Shown: positions 8,701 to 16,673 of the stretch, one piece after another
How the letters are laid out: every line of letters begins with the position of its first letter
How positions within the stretch are numbered: the stretch's first letter is position 1
Virus record (IMG/VR): IMGVR_UViG_3300032316_001298
Coordinates: 1-63,729 of that record
Direction: 5' to 3' (one strand)
DNA from: a virus
Length of the DNA stretch: 63,729 nucleotides
Program-made: the position numbers and the translations under genes
The notes under the pieces: generated by a model
The model's database searches: none
What the model was told of the DNA's origin: nothing
Seen by the model: only the letters and a program-made list of their open reading frames with translations

Positions 8701-9859
8701 CTGGCGGTCCTTGCGGAAGTCGGCCAAGGCGATGCAGACGGAAGAGGCGCGGATGAAGCTGGGCCAGCAGTTACGAGCCGAGCGCCGTGCTTCGATGTCG
8801 GTGGGCGGCAAGGTGAACAACGCGCGGTTTGGTCCGAAGGGGCCGATTGCGCGTGAGCCGTTGCCGATCCGTAAATCCATGCAGCCGGATACGCTGGAGA
8901 GGAATCAGGCGACGAACAAGGCGATGGCCATGGGCAAGCGGTATGAGTCGGAGATCAAGAGTCGCTACCGAGCGGGCAGTAAGATGAAGATGGTGCACAG
9001 TCGCGGCGAGCGTAAGGCGATGAGGGCAACCTTGGCCATGTTGCGGACGAAATACAAATTTGCCCGCAAGGGTGCGGTGCATCAGTTCGCCATCTATGCG
9101 CGCGATGAGGAGACGGGGCGCGCGGCGGGGTTCTATGATTACGTGCAGGGGCGTTCGCTGACGCGGAAGAATCCGGTAACGGGCCGCGTCGAGGCGGCAC
9201 CGATCACCACGGGGGCATTCATCAGTGCGGCTCGTCGCAAGGCGGAGGAATACAACCGGACGCGCAAGCGCGGCATGGGGTTGGTGCGCGATGTCTCGGA
9301 AGTGTCGCAAGGTAAGAAAACCAAGAAGCGCGAGTGGGAGAAGAGTTGGTTCCAGAACAAGCTGCAGACGGCAGCGGGCGCAGCGGCTTTACTGGGCGCG
9401 GGTGTGGTCTATCGCAAGGGCGGGCTGCGTTCGGCTCCGAATTGGGCCAAGTCGTTCCGGCGCGGGACGGACGCGACGATCTCCCGTGCGCAAAATCTAC
9501 GGGCCACGGCGGAGGACCGCTTGGGCAAGATCATGGGTCTATCGGCCCGACTGAAGAACTCGGTGCAGATGTTCGATATGTATCAGGATTACTACAGCGC
9601 GCCGGGTTGGGATTTGCGCGATGCGCGTGGCAACAGCGCGCGGGTGTTTTCACCGAAGGCGAGGAAGCGGATGCGGCGCTCGGCGGAGTGGTATGAGAAG
9701 AAGGAGGGTCAGCGGAACATTTTGGGCGGACTGGCTGTGGCCGGAACGGTGGCGGGCACGGCGGGCGGATTGCTGGTCGGGCGCCGAATCTGGAAGCCGA
9801 AGGCGAAAGTCAAAATTGCCGAAAACGTGCTGAAAGGGCCGTGGAAAAAGAGGGCGTAG
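5738..9859 (+). CDS. Giant multidomain head-associated protein with ART-like N-terminal domain
   Basis: 1373 residues from ATG 5738 (ATGA overlap; the GTG at 5723 is less likely). Residues about 45-100 (LYRGTNHQEVEKLAQGRF, SSWTSPGIF, ATWVASSPQYAATYA) resemble the Arg, Ser-Thr and aromatic strands of ADP-ribosyltransferase folds. Then come several Gly/Ala-rich membrane-like segments (about 340-390, 530-620, 715-740, 1325-1350). Residues about 807-887 (KRHAKSGGLN, RRASFCARMSGM, TSKDGKLTPKGAALKRW) match a domain seen beside phage head genes, DUF6321-like. The position after the portal is where MuF-type internal proteins with toxin domains sit. Likely ejected or internal virion protein; ART activity is unproven. 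Confidence 0.7.
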   Translation: MNELTPLAKSVWRHYYGKLKKQTRGGKLGNQLDGYLPGDKNASKLGVLYRGTNHQEVEKLAQGRFKSSWTSPGIFRGSPDRKATWVASSPQYAATYAVTAAQSRIVALTPAVLKRRDKGVSARMGETTMTAPIRGGIGQKEVRGLLKGEAFSPQRWNTRGIKKWKPVPLGEIQKKQFSMHEFGSTGIKRLLRRKLGMLKRGIYIETPKGSPSLRLDPGSTMMMVSKNDRAPWRVARQKIDYKTNRASEQIFKKSGRKDGDPYFRPQEIFDGKEYAIEKRMKRGFSRIDRSVVAMNRRDATPIGYEGGIPLTGRVPRDRYIKKIRDEDLDRRDANLFRAGVSGAAAGALLGRGRMPLKARVAIGAGSGLAGVLGIRQVTKQRRDPYGERQRGDKKAESIPALAGLGAAGYGAYKILRKKFKMSDGRKVTELAEMSAAQWKKATARMPDDPRQKAAAKWLKKQGHNSYVNWGWTDGVHKTYSKNYKTEGDRLLIHEEDGKLNVRRAGDDKLVASFSSIEFAEKKRQMNPYVMAGLSGAASGAALGILPLLRRGVGFKTALRTAAGGAAAGGTIVGGGSLLGSAILGDPDKKEGAAFTKRAAVGGAIVGGTLGVAGGLVARRVPVVRKQVGKLAKEWRPAQWIKNSGPVKAAAIGGVAGGAYGAGTGADEGQQVDSIRNIRKDLKRMHGLSSRIKDFTFEMSKDWRDMRRESRSEAAKDVLSGSGVLAAGAGVGAGVGYAGWRAGKALNQVGAVADDARKATRGARVASARITRASRWIKRQLTTFPTFRKFRAFHASGQLVELEKPFHGYNKKRHAKSGGLNDSFRAKYNREHGSNLKRPVTKDPSKLKPGSKAAKRRASFCARMSGMQGPTSKDGKLTPKGAALKRWNCSAKQELIEMNDKTYRPGSTAEMRSMKMTPAIKEVLKKENSRGAMAQKLRTLMKVLPFEARYEFQTMAPMNPVYDERERLKQQLLVTGAVATPVAGVGYAGWRSLRKSAKAMQTEEARMKLGQQLRAERRASMSVGGKVNNARFGPKGPIAREPLPIRKSMQPDTLERNQATNKAMAMGKRYESEIKSRYRAGSKMKMVHSRGERKAMRATLAMLRTKYKFARKGAVHQFAIYARDEETGRAAGFYDYVQGRSLTRKNPVTGRVEAAPITTGAFISAARRKAEEYNRTRKRGMGLVRDVSEVSQGKKTKKREWEKSWFQNKLQTAAGAAALLGAGVVYRKGGLRSAPNWAKSFRRGTDATISRAQNLRATAEDRLGKIMGLSARLKNSVQMFDMYQDYYSAPGWDLRDARGNSARVFSPKARKRMRRSAEWYEKKEGQRNILGGLAVAGTVAGTAGGLLVGRRIWKPKAKVKIAENVLKGPWKKRA

Positions 9860-9881
9860 AATTGACTGAACCAACACACTT

Positions 9882-10565
9882 ATGAACGAGATCAAGAAGA
9901 AGCTGGTGGCTTTGGAGGCCAAAGTGGATGCGAAACTTTTCAATGTGATGCGCGGTCCGGATGGCAAGTGGTATCGAGAAGATGGCACGGAGGCCAACTC
10001 GGTGGGTGACTTTAAGTCGGCGAAGGGCGCGGCCGTGGCAGTCGGTGCGGCTGGTGCTGGTTTGGGTGCTTTGGCGGGCGATCGCGCGCTCATGAACCGC
10101 TACGGCGGCGGCGGAAGCGGGATGCAAACTCGTATGGCCGCTTTGCGCAGCGCGGGTCGTGATGCGATGGAGACAGGCCGTTTTTACGGTGGCAAAGCGA
10201 TTGATGCCGGAAATGATGGGTTCCGTGCTGGTCAGCGTTCGTTTCGGGCGACCAAGCCGGGAGCAATCGGCAACAAGTCGGGCAGCATGGGGCTTTTTGG
10301 GCGTTTGCGTAAAGCCTTGGGAACCGGAGCGCGCATTGCGACCGGAGGTCGCTTGAGGTTCGGGGCGGAGATCAAGCAGCGGTTGGTGGAAATGTCCTCG
10401 CAGGTTCAAAAAGCCGACGCGCGCAAAATGAACGAGTACAAGGCTATGTATTTGAAGAATCAGAATGCGGAGAAAGCCGCCAAAGCAGGCAAAAAAGCGG
10501 CGAAGATTACTCCCGAATTTCAGAGGGCGGTCTTCCGTGCGGTCTTTGGCAAAGCAAGGCTATGA
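9882..10565 (+). CDS. Predicted internal or minor head protein
   Basis: 227 residues. Residues 45-70 are a Gly/Ala-rich membrane-like helix; the rest is basic and helical, in the style of the giant protein before it. The motif RLVEMSS near residue 168 resembles short phi-E-phi motifs in that protein. TTGACT ends 14 nt before ATG 9882 and no clear Shine-Dalgarno site is present. Ends in an ATGA overlap. Confidence 0.65.
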   Translation: MNEIKKKLVALEAKVDAKLFNVMRGPDGKWYREDGTEANSVGDFKSAKGAAVAVGAAGAGLGALAGDRALMNRYGGGGSGMQTRMAALRSAGRDAMETGRFYGGKAIDAGNDGFRAGQRSFRATKPGAIGNKSGSMGLFGRLRKALGTGARIATGGRLRFGAEIKQRLVEMSSQVQKADARKMNEYKAMYLKNQNAEKAAKAGKKAAKITPEFQRAVFRAVFGKARL

Positions 10566-11221
10566 AAAAGCGCAAAAAAGGCCGGTGCTGGCGGGGGTGT
10601 AAGCCGGTTCCCGGCAAGAAGGCTTACAGCGAGGGGAGCTGCACGTGCAATATGTCCGCGCTTCCCGGCACGGTTGAGCTTATGCGCGGGGACTTTGCCA
10701 TTCCGGCATTGAAGCGGGCGCTAAAGCGCGGGGTTGGCAATGCGGGAGAGCCAGTTTCGATCCACGAGATCGGCGTGTCGGGCACGATGATTCCTTCGCT
10801 GCGAAAGAATCCGGCCAATGTGCAGCGCGCGACCAAGAAGTATTGGGGCGAGGACGAGGGGCTGGGTCAAGCCACGGCGGCGATGCGCTACAATCGGGAC
10901 TGGGCGGCGAAGACAATCAGGGAGAGTCGAAAAAATGACCGCTATCGGCGTGATGTGAGAGATAACTTACCGGACTTGGAGTATTTGACCCGCGGACTGC
11001 GACTGGCGGCGCTGGCGCCAGGCATGATCGAGTTTGCCGATTCGCGGCCGCGTAATGATATGGGCCAGTATATGGCCAATGAGACGGGTGGGGCCGATCC
11101 GAATTCGATGGCGGCGGCCTATGGGAATGTGGAGCAGGAAAAAATCATTCGTCGCCGCAGTTTGGTGCAGCGGATGAAGGCGATGATGGGACGTAACGAT
11201 CAGCAGCCTGTGATGCAATGA
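10562..11221 (+). CDS. Phage protein with N-terminal Cys-rich KKGRCWRGCKPVPGKK motif
   Basis: 219 residues. The N-terminal 30 residues (KKGRCWRGCKPVPGKK, YSEGSCTC) form a small cysteine motif found in many phage proteins coded near portal and terminase genes. Further on are PGTVELMRGD (36-45 region) and GMIEFADSRPRNDMGQYM near the C-terminus, again phi-E-phi motifs followed by flexible Gly/Asn-rich sequence. Likely a virion or packaging-associated protein; exact role unknown. Confidence 0.65.
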   Translation: MKKRKKGRCWRGCKPVPGKKAYSEGSCTCNMSALPGTVELMRGDFAIPALKRALKRGVGNAGEPVSIHEIGVSGTMIPSLRKNPANVQRATKKYWGEDEGLGQATAAMRYNRDWAAKTIRESRKNDRYRRDVRDNLPDLEYLTRGLRLAALAPGMIEFADSRPRNDMGQYMANETGGADPNSMAAAYGNVEQEKIIRRRSLVQRMKAMMGRNDQQPVMQ

Positions 11222-11550
11222 ATGTGACGGATGATCAAGCTCACCAAATCGCGCATCATGTGGCCCATCACGACAAGGAGTTGGAGCGCCACAGTCAGTC
11301 TTTGCGGCGGATTGGGGATTCACTGGAAAGCCTGCAACGGGAGTGCCACGAGATACGTGTGACCTTGCGGGAGCGCGACCAGACGACGAAGTTCCTCAAG
11401 GCGACTTTCAATTCGATTCTTGTTGCGGTGGTCATTCAGTTGGCCGCAACGGTGTGGTGGGCAGCCAAGATGGATGCGGCGGTGCAGGCGATGACGCATA
11501 CGGTGTCGGACCATGAGGAGCGGTTGCGGTCGCAAGAGCGGGTGCCATAA
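11218..11550 (+). CDS. Coiled coil with one transmembrane helix
   Basis: 110 residues, ATGA overlap with the gene before. His-rich N-terminal coiled coil (about 8-58), a hydrophobic helix FNSILVAVVIQLAATVWWA (about 65-83), then a short second coil. The order resembles XhlA-like lysis accessory proteins only loosely, and the location in the head operon argues for a virion-associated membrane protein. Confidence 0.6.
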   Translation: MNVTDDQAHQIAHHVAHHDKELERHSQSLRRIGDSLESLQRECHEIRVTLRERDQTTKFLKATFNSILVAVVIQLAATVWWAAKMDAAVQAMTHTVSDHEERLRSQERVP

Positions 11551-11586
11551 GTAGCGCCCGCGCCTTTGACAAGGCCGCCGAGTTGT

Positions 11587-12873
11587 ATGAACAACTCGGT
11601 TTTTTCTTTTGCCACCCGCGGCCTTTCGGGGCGGGTGGATCGTGAGGCAGGCATTATTCGTGGCGCGGCGGTGATCACGGGCGGGGTGACGGCGCGCGGT
11701 CATGACCTGGAGGTGGATGACAAGACGCTCGAGCAGATTGTGACCTGTGGCAATGCCAAGGGGAGGGTGCAGGTAAAGCTCAATCACAAGGATCCGCAGG
11801 CGTTGCAGAGCATTTGCGGATACTTGGAGGGTTTTAGAAGGGAGGGCGACAAGGTGGTGGCGGATTGGCACCTCTTAAAGTCGCACGAGGAATACGACAA
11901 GTTGATGGAGAGAGCGGAGCGTATGCCGGATTGCTTCGGGCTATCGGCGGCTTTCGCCGGTCCTCCGCAGGGCGAGAAAGTGAAAGGCGGGAAGAAAGCG
12001 GCGCGGTGCGAAGAACTCCTAGCCGTCGACTGCGTGGCAATGCCCGCAGCGAACCCGCAGGGGCTTTTTGAGGACAAGCGAGTGGTTGACACACCGCACG
12101 AGGAAAATTCTATGGATAAGAACCAGCAGAACCAGCAGGAGCCGACGATCGCTGATGTGCTCGCCGCGCTGAATGAACTCAAGGAGACCGTTACCGATGT
12201 CTCCAATCGTCAGGCCGAGATCGACGCTTTGATCGAGGCTAACACCCCGATCACCGCCGAGGAGCTGCAAGAGCTGGCTTCGATGAGCGATGCAGAATTG
12301 GCTGATCAGGGCATCAGCCGCGACGAGGTCAACGAAGCCATCGAGGCTTACAATGCCGCGATCGAAGCCGAAGCCGGTGAAGGCGCCGTCGAAGGCGAAG
12401 GTCAAGAGGCTGGTGAAGGTGAGACTGCTGCTGCTCCGGCCGGTGCCGCGAGCGGCGAGGGCGCTTCTTTCAGCGAACTGCGCAAGCGCGTGGTCGAACT
12501 GGAAAGCCAACTCAGCCAGAAAGCGGAGGACACGGAGAAGGCCGAGGTCATGCACGCTTTCGACGTTCTCGAAGCGAAGATGACCGCGCTGACCGCGCAG
12601 AATGACGCTTTGCAGCGCACGATCCGCCTGCAGGGGATCAAGGCCGCAACTCCGGGGACCGAGAGCCTTCGCATGTTCAACGCGCCGGAAGGCGACGAGA
12701 AGGTGACTGAATTTGACCGGCTGGTCAGCACGAAAGCGACCGAGCTGGAGGGAAAGGGGCAGAGCAAGACGGTGGCCCGTGCCAACGCGATCCGTTTTGC
12801 GATGAAGGACAACCCGCGCGCTTACGCCGAGCACAACGCCGCTCGCGGAATCGTGAAACTCGCTGACGCCTAA
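11587..12873 (+). CDS. Prohead protease fused to scaffold
   Basis: 428 residues from ATG 11587; a TTGACA element ends 15 nt upstream. Residues 1-165 look like an S78/U35-type prohead protease: His67 in VKLNHKD, Ser120 in CFGLSAAF, and acidic residues 142-148 in EELLAVDCVAMPAANP. The remainder is an acidic, Ala/Glu-rich helical scaffold ending NAARGIVKLADA. In lambda and HK97 relatives the protease processes the scaffold and itself during maturation. An internal start at 12112 can release the scaffold alone. Confidence 0.8.
   Translation: MNNSVFSFATRGLSGRVDREAGIIRGAAVITGGVTARGHDLEVDDKTLEQIVTCGNAKGRVQVKLNHKDPQALQSICGYLEGFRREGDKVVADWHLLKSHEEYDKLMERAERMPDCFGLSAAFAGPPQGEKVKGGKKAARCEELLAVDCVAMPAANPQGLFEDKRVVDTPHEENSMDKNQQNQQEPTIADVLAALNELKETVTDVSNRQAEIDALIEANTPITAEELQELASMSDAELADQGISRDEVNEAIEAYNAAIEAEAGEGAVEGEGQEAGEGETAAAPAGAASGEGASFSELRKRVVELESQLSQKAEDTEKAEVMHAFDVLEAKMTALTAQNDALQRTIRLQGIKAATPGTESLRMFNAPEGDEKVTEFDRLVSTKATELEGKGQSKTVARANAIRFAMKDNPRAYAEHNAARGIVKLADA
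12112..12873 (+). other. Nested scaffold protein start within the protease gene
   Basis: In-frame ATG 12112 (Met176 of the fused protein) has GAGGA seven bases upstream and follows the end of the protease domain exactly. Product: 253 residues (MDKNQQNQQEPTIADVLAAL onward), acidic and coiled. This repeats the lambda C/Nu3 arrangement, where scaffold is made from an internal start. Inference from position, RBS and domain boundary. Confidence 0.6.
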
Positions 12874-12893
12874 ACCCAAGGAGGAACAAGATT

Positions 12894-13250
12894 ATGGCAA
12901 ACATCAGAGACAATTCAGACAGCTTCGTGGCGGCGAGTTCGTCTGGGATCGCGGGTGACATCCGCGTGAAACTCAACAGCAGCCGCAAACTGGAAGTGGC
13001 CGGTGCCTCCGACATCGAAATCGGTGTGACCGACTACGCAACAAAGGATGCAACCACCCCGGTCAAAGTCAATCTGACCAACGGTGGCGGCAGCTTCGAT
13101 GTGGTGGCGGGTGATGCGGTGGCCATCGGTGCCATCGTGAAGCGCGCCGCCAACGGCAAAGTCACAACCGGCGGAGCCGGTGCGAACTTCGGCATTGCGC
13201 TGGGTTCGGCCGCAGCAGACGGCGATGTGATCGAGGTTTACCCGCTCTAA
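12894..13250 (+). CDS. Capsid decoration protein
   Basis: 118 residues between scaffold and major capsid protein, lambda gpD position. Beta-rich, Gly/Ala/Val composition (GGGSFDVVAGDAVAIGAIV, ANFGIALGSAAADGDVIEVY) fits DUF2190-like head decoration proteins that bind the expanded capsid. Strong AAGGAGG site ten bases before ATG 12894, as expected for a highly made protein. Confidence 0.75.
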   Translation: MANIRDNSDSFVAASSSGIAGDIRVKLNSSRKLEVAGASDIEIGVTDYATKDATTPVKVNLTNGGGSFDVVAGDAVAIGAIVKRAANGKVTTGGAGANFGIALGSAAADGDVIEVYPL

Positions 13251-13268
13251 TTCAAGGAGGAGACTACT

Positions 13269-14249
13269 ATGTATACAAACACAGACGCAGTAATTCGCCC
13301 CGAACTCCAAACGGTGGTGCAAGAGGCTTTGGAAGCTGAAAAGTTTTTCATCGCTGACAAAATTTTCACGCCCTTCGGCGTGTCGACCAACACGGGCGAG
13401 TATCGCAAGATCCTCAAGGGGACCGGCAATATCCTTGCCACGACCTCGAGCGACATCACGCTGCGCGCTCCGCGCACGGCTTACAAAGAAGTCGATCGCA
13501 CCTACTCCAAGGCTTCGTTTGCCTGCCAAGACCGCGGCTTGACCGAAGTTGTCGATGACAGCACTCAGGCCGATCTGCAGCGTTTCTTCGACGCGGAAAG
13601 CGTCTCGACCCGCTTGTTGCTGGCCAACATCCTCCGCGCGCAAGAAAAGCGTGTGGCGGCCAAGGTGATGAACGAGTCGATCTGGGGCAAAGCTGACGCT
13701 GCGGTGGCCTACACCGACGCGAACTTGGCCACGATCGACGTTGCCACCGACGTTGAGGAAGCCATCGCCCGCGTTCACAAGCGCCAGGAATCGGTCAACA
13801 CCATCGTGATGAGCCGTAACATTTGGAAGCGTGTTCGTCGCAGCACCAAGCTCCGCGAATACATCTTCGGTGGAGACAGCGGCGGCAAGATCGTGACGAA
13901 GGACATCTTCCTGTCGATCTTCCAAGACAGCGCTCCGATCACTCAGCTTTTCATCGCGGAAGCGACGGAGAGCACAGCGGCAAAGAACACGACAGTGGCG
14001 GACAACAAGTTGTCCTACCTCTGGGGCGACGATTACATCTGGCTGGGCAACGTGCAAGCGGGTGCCCCAGAGATGGGCGGCGCCGGCCGTATCTTCTACT
14101 GGCAAGAGGACGCCGAGTTCATGTATGTCGTCGAAAGCTATCGTGACGAACCCCGCCGCAGCAATGTGGTCCGTGTTCGCCAGAACAACGACGAGCATGT
14201 GGTTAACGAGTGCGCAGGCACTTTGATCAAGACGGGCTACACGGCCTAA
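13269..14249 (+). CDS. Major capsid protein, HK97 fold
   Basis: 326 residues with AAGGAGG ten bases before ATG 13269. Features of HK97-fold capsid proteins without a cleaved delta domain: N-terminal arm to about residue 50, E-loop region, spine helix with VEEAIARVHKRQESVNTIVM, and the C-terminal ESYRDEPRRSNVVRVRQNN strand block that places subunits in the A-domain. Followed by an intrinsic terminator hairpin, so this transcript is probably the most abundant of the head genes. Confidence 0.85.
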   Translation: MYTNTDAVIRPELQTVVQEALEAEKFFIADKIFTPFGVSTNTGEYRKILKGTGNILATTSSDITLRAPRTAYKEVDRTYSKASFACQDRGLTEVVDDSTQADLQRFFDAESVSTRLLLANILRAQEKRVAAKVMNESIWGKADAAVAYTDANLATIDVATDVEEAIARVHKRQESVNTIVMSRNIWKRVRRSTKLREYIFGGDSGGKIVTKDIFLSIFQDSAPITQLFIAEATESTAAKNTTVADNKLSYLWGDDYIWLGNVQAGAPEMGGAGRIFYWQEDAEFMYVVESYRDEPRRSNVVRVRQNNDEHVVNECAGTLIKTGYTA

Positions 14250-14273
14250 GAAGTTTCACCATCCTGCAACAGA

Positions 14274-14299
14274 CCCCCGGCAGCGCAAGTTGCCGGGGG
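14274..14299 (+). terminator. Hairpin terminator after the major capsid gene
   Basis: Perfect 9-bp stem CCCCCGGCA / TGCCGGGGG with an 8-base loop, followed by the T-rich TTTCTGTTTG. Lies 24 bases after the capsid stop and before the TTGACG element of the next gene. Confidence 0.75.
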
Positions 14300-14333
14300 T
14301 TTCTGTTTGTGGGGTTGACGGCGGGGCGGCGGT

Positions 14334-14705
14334 ATGTTGTTCGACGATGCGATGGCGGCGGCGGATGAGGCGGCGTTTGCAATGCTGAGTTCGGCGCGTG
14401 CGTCCGTGTGGAAATCGGGGCAAGAGTCGCGGACGCGTGAGGTGCGGGCGATCGAGATGCCGCGTGATTTGGGCGGAGATTACCGTCCTGGTGGACGCGT
14501 GGAGGAAGTAAACTTCGCGCTGGAGTGCGAGGCGGCGCCTTTGCGGGAGGAAACGACCGGACTGGTGTTTGGCAGTCCGGAAGTGAAGGACGGGTGGCTA
14601 GTAAAGTGGAAGAATGTGACTTATCGGATTTCCAGTGTGACGTGGCAGGGGGCGACGGTGACGCTGAATCTGGCGTCGAGGAATGACAGTAGTGGCGGTT
14701 GGTAA
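14334..14705 (+). CDS. Head-tail joining protein candidate
   Basis: 123 residues, beta-rich C-terminal half (LVFGSPEVKDGWLVKWKNV). Position directly after the capsid gene and size match lambda gpFII-type head completion proteins. TTGACG ends 13 nt before ATG 14334. No specific catalytic signature; call rests mainly on synteny. Confidence 0.55.
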   Translation: MLFDDAMAAADEAAFAMLSSARASVWKSGQESRTREVRAIEMPRDLGGDYRPGGRVEEVNFALECEAAPLREETTGLVFGSPEVKDGWLVKWKNVTYRISSVTWQGATVTLNLASRNDSSGGW

Positions 14706-14706
14706 G

Positions 14707-15129
14707 ATGAGCGCGCGTTACGAGATCGAGGCGATGGTGGTGGGGGCTTTGAAACCCTTGGAGCACGAGCTGGGGGTGCCGGTGCTGGCGGGTCGGACCA
14801 CGGGTGAGCGACCGGGATCGTTCATTGTGGTGCGAGCGGAAGAGGAAAAGTTTGTGATTCCGAATGCACGGGCAGGTTTTGTCGAGGTCGATGTGGTGAG
14901 TGTGTCGCAGTTGGATGATGCGGGTGAGTTAGCGGCGAGCAAGGCCAGGATTGAGCGGATCGGGTTGTATTTTGGCACGGCAGAGGTGATGGAGGATATG
15001 CGGGAGGCCGGGACGGCGGAGATGACAACGTGGCCGAGTTTTGCGCTGATGCGCGGAACGAGCACGTTGCGCAAGGATCGTTCAGTGGGGGATGTGCTGC
15101 GCGTATCGTTCGGTGTGCAGCGTATGTGA
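14707..15129 (+). CDS. Tail completion/terminator-like protein
   Basis: 140 residues from ATG 14707, one base after the upstream stop; ATG 14683 gives eight more residues and is possible. Mixed alpha/beta with GLYFGTAEVMEDMREAG near the middle and a TSTLRKDRSVGDVLRVSF end. Size and place resemble lambda gpZ/gpU tail completion proteins; synteny-based. Confidence 0.5.
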   Translation: MSARYEIEAMVVGALKPLEHELGVPVLAGRTTGERPGSFIVVRAEEEKFVIPNARAGFVEVDVVSVSQLDDAGELAASKARIERIGLYFGTAEVMEDMREAGTAEMTTWPSFALMRGTSTLRKDRSVGDVLRVSFGVQRM

Positions 15130-15227
15130 GGCTGTCGCCGTGCGTTTCAGATTGGAAATTGCAAAGCGCAGCGCGCTTTATCTGGGACTTCTTTATGTCA
15201 GGGGGGCGTGGGGGGTTGACACTGTAA
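15126..15227 (+). CDS. Possible 33-residue peptide
   Basis: GTG 15126 overlaps the upstream TGA as GTGA, as at several other junctions here, and the frame ends at TAA 15225-15227 inside the next TTGACA element. The peptide (MRLSPCVSDWKLQSAARFIW start) has no recognisable feature. This stretch may instead be a leader with no gene. Confidence 0.25.
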   Translation: MRLSPCVSDWKLQSAARFIWDFFMSGGRGGLTL

Positions 15228-15234
15228 GTGGGTC

Positions 15235-16239
15235 ATGCCCAAAGAGAACTGGGGAGCGATTGCGCGGGAGAGCGCAGAGCACGCACATCGTAGCGTGGTG
15301 TCGGATTACAAGCGGCAAATCACGGCCGGGTTGGAACGGATCAAAGAACTGGAGGAGCAGCTAGGGGTGGTAGACGCGCTGAATGCGGCCAAGCCCTCGC
15401 AGAAGCCGTTGGCGGTTAAAAAGACGGCGAAGTGTCAGGCGGTGGCGGTGGCTTTGGCGAGTGACTGGCACGTGGAGGAGCCGGTGACGGCGGATTCGAC
15501 CAATGGACTGAATCATTTTGACCTGCGCGTGGCGGAGGCCCGGATCGAGAAGTTTTTTAACAGTGTGGTGCGGCTCACGGAGATCGAGCGCAACGGTGCG
15601 GAGATCGACACGTGCCTGTTGTTTTTGGGCGGCGACCTGATGAGTGGATATATCCATGAAGAGCTGGCGGAGACGAATGCGCTGAGTCCGACGGAGACGA
15701 TTTTGTGGGTGATGGAGCGGGTCTCGCGGGGGATCGCCTTGTTGCGGCAGAATTTTTCGCGGGTCTTGATTCCGTGTTGCTACGGCAACCATGGGCGGAC
15801 CACGAAGAAGCCGAGGCATGCCACGGGGTTTCGCAACAGCTACGAATGGTTGCTCTACAAGGTGATGTCGCAGCGGGTGCAGGACGGGGTGGAGTGGCAG
15901 GTGGCGGATTCGTATTTCAATTACGTGGATCTGTTTGGCAAGACGTTGCGGTTTCACCACGGGGACGGGTTGAAGTATCAGGGCGGCATCGGCGGGCTGA
16001 CCATCCCGACGGAGAAGGCGATTGCCTCGTGGAACAAGGCACGCGTGGCGGATCTGGATTGTTTCGGGCACTGGCACACGCAACAGCAGAATCCGAAGTG
16101 GGTGAGCAATGGCTCGCTGATCGGCTACAATGCTTACGCGATCAGCATCAAGGCGTCCTATGAGCCGCCGCAGCAGACATATTTTCTCTTCGACTCGAAG
16201 AGAGGGCGCACGATCACAGCGCCGATTGTTTTAGCATGA
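15235..16239 (+). CDS. Calcineurin-like metallophosphoesterase
   Basis: 334 residues. Metal-binding motifs in order: DWHV (77-80), LGGDL (131-135), YGNHG (183-187), HHGD (241-244) and GHWH (278-281), the two-metal phosphoesterase set. The N-terminal 60 residues are a coiled coil. Phages use such enzymes on nucleic acids or nucleotides; substrate unknown here. TTGACA ends 13 nt before ATG 15235. It begins an unusual three-gene insertion between head and tail genes. Confidence 0.85.
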   Translation: MPKENWGAIARESAEHAHRSVVSDYKRQITAGLERIKELEEQLGVVDALNAAKPSQKPLAVKKTAKCQAVAVALASDWHVEEPVTADSTNGLNHFDLRVAEARIEKFFNSVVRLTEIERNGAEIDTCLLFLGGDLMSGYIHEELAETNALSPTETILWVMERVSRGIALLRQNFSRVLIPCCYGNHGRTTKKPRHATGFRNSYEWLLYKVMSQRVQDGVEWQVADSYFNYVDLFGKTLRFHHGDGLKYQGGIGGLTIPTEKAIASWNKARVADLDCFGHWHTQQQNPKWVSNGSLIGYNAYAISIKASYEPPQQTYFLFDSKRGRTITAPIVLA

Positions 16240-16658
16240 ACTGGAAAGCCGAAGTAAACCGGATGAATGTTTCGGCTTATGCCTGGCCGAAGGGTTGGAG
16301 CACGCGAGACGAGATCGCGGAGCAGGTGGAATGCTCGCCGGAGCGGGTGCGCGAGGTGCTCAATCCTGGCATCAAGGCGGGAACCATCGAGTTCCGGGAT
16401 TTCAAGGTTTGGGAAGATGGTCGCTTTGTTCGCCGCACGGGCTACCGGAAGGTGAGCCAAGCAGCGGCCAGCGCACCGAAGGTGGCGCCGCAGGCAATGG
16501 AGCCTAAAGCGGGAATGCCGGTGGTGTCGCGCAAGCGGGGGACCAAAGGCAAGATCGTGTCGGTCAAGGGCGATCGGATGGTGATTGAGTGGGAGACAAC
16601 GGGGCGGAAGGAGTGCAGCATGTCGGCGTTTCGCAAGAAGGACATCCGGCTGGCTTGA
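16236..16658 (+). CDS. HTH protein with C-terminal KOW/SH3-like segment
   Basis: 140 residues, ATGA overlap with the phosphoesterase. Residues 22-50 (TRDEIAEQVECSPERVREVL) form a winged-helix-like recognition unit; residues 98-140 (GTKGKIVSVKGDRMVIEWET) have the turn and strands of a KOW/SH3-like barrel. A DNA- or RNA-binding regulator is likely; partner unknown. Confidence 0.6.
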   Translation: MNWKAEVNRMNVSAYAWPKGWSTRDEIAEQVECSPERVREVLNPGIKAGTIEFRDFKVWEDGRFVRRTGYRKVSQAAASAPKVAPQAMEPKAGMPVVSRKRGTKGKIVSVKGDRMVIEWETTGRKECSMSAFRKKDIRLA

Positions 16659-16673
16659 CATCGGTGGGCAGGC

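Noticed and set aside
12915-14198. A 427-residue minus-strand gene opposite the capsid genes
   Set aside because: Antisense to decoration and capsid genes, which have strong RBS sites and clear identity.
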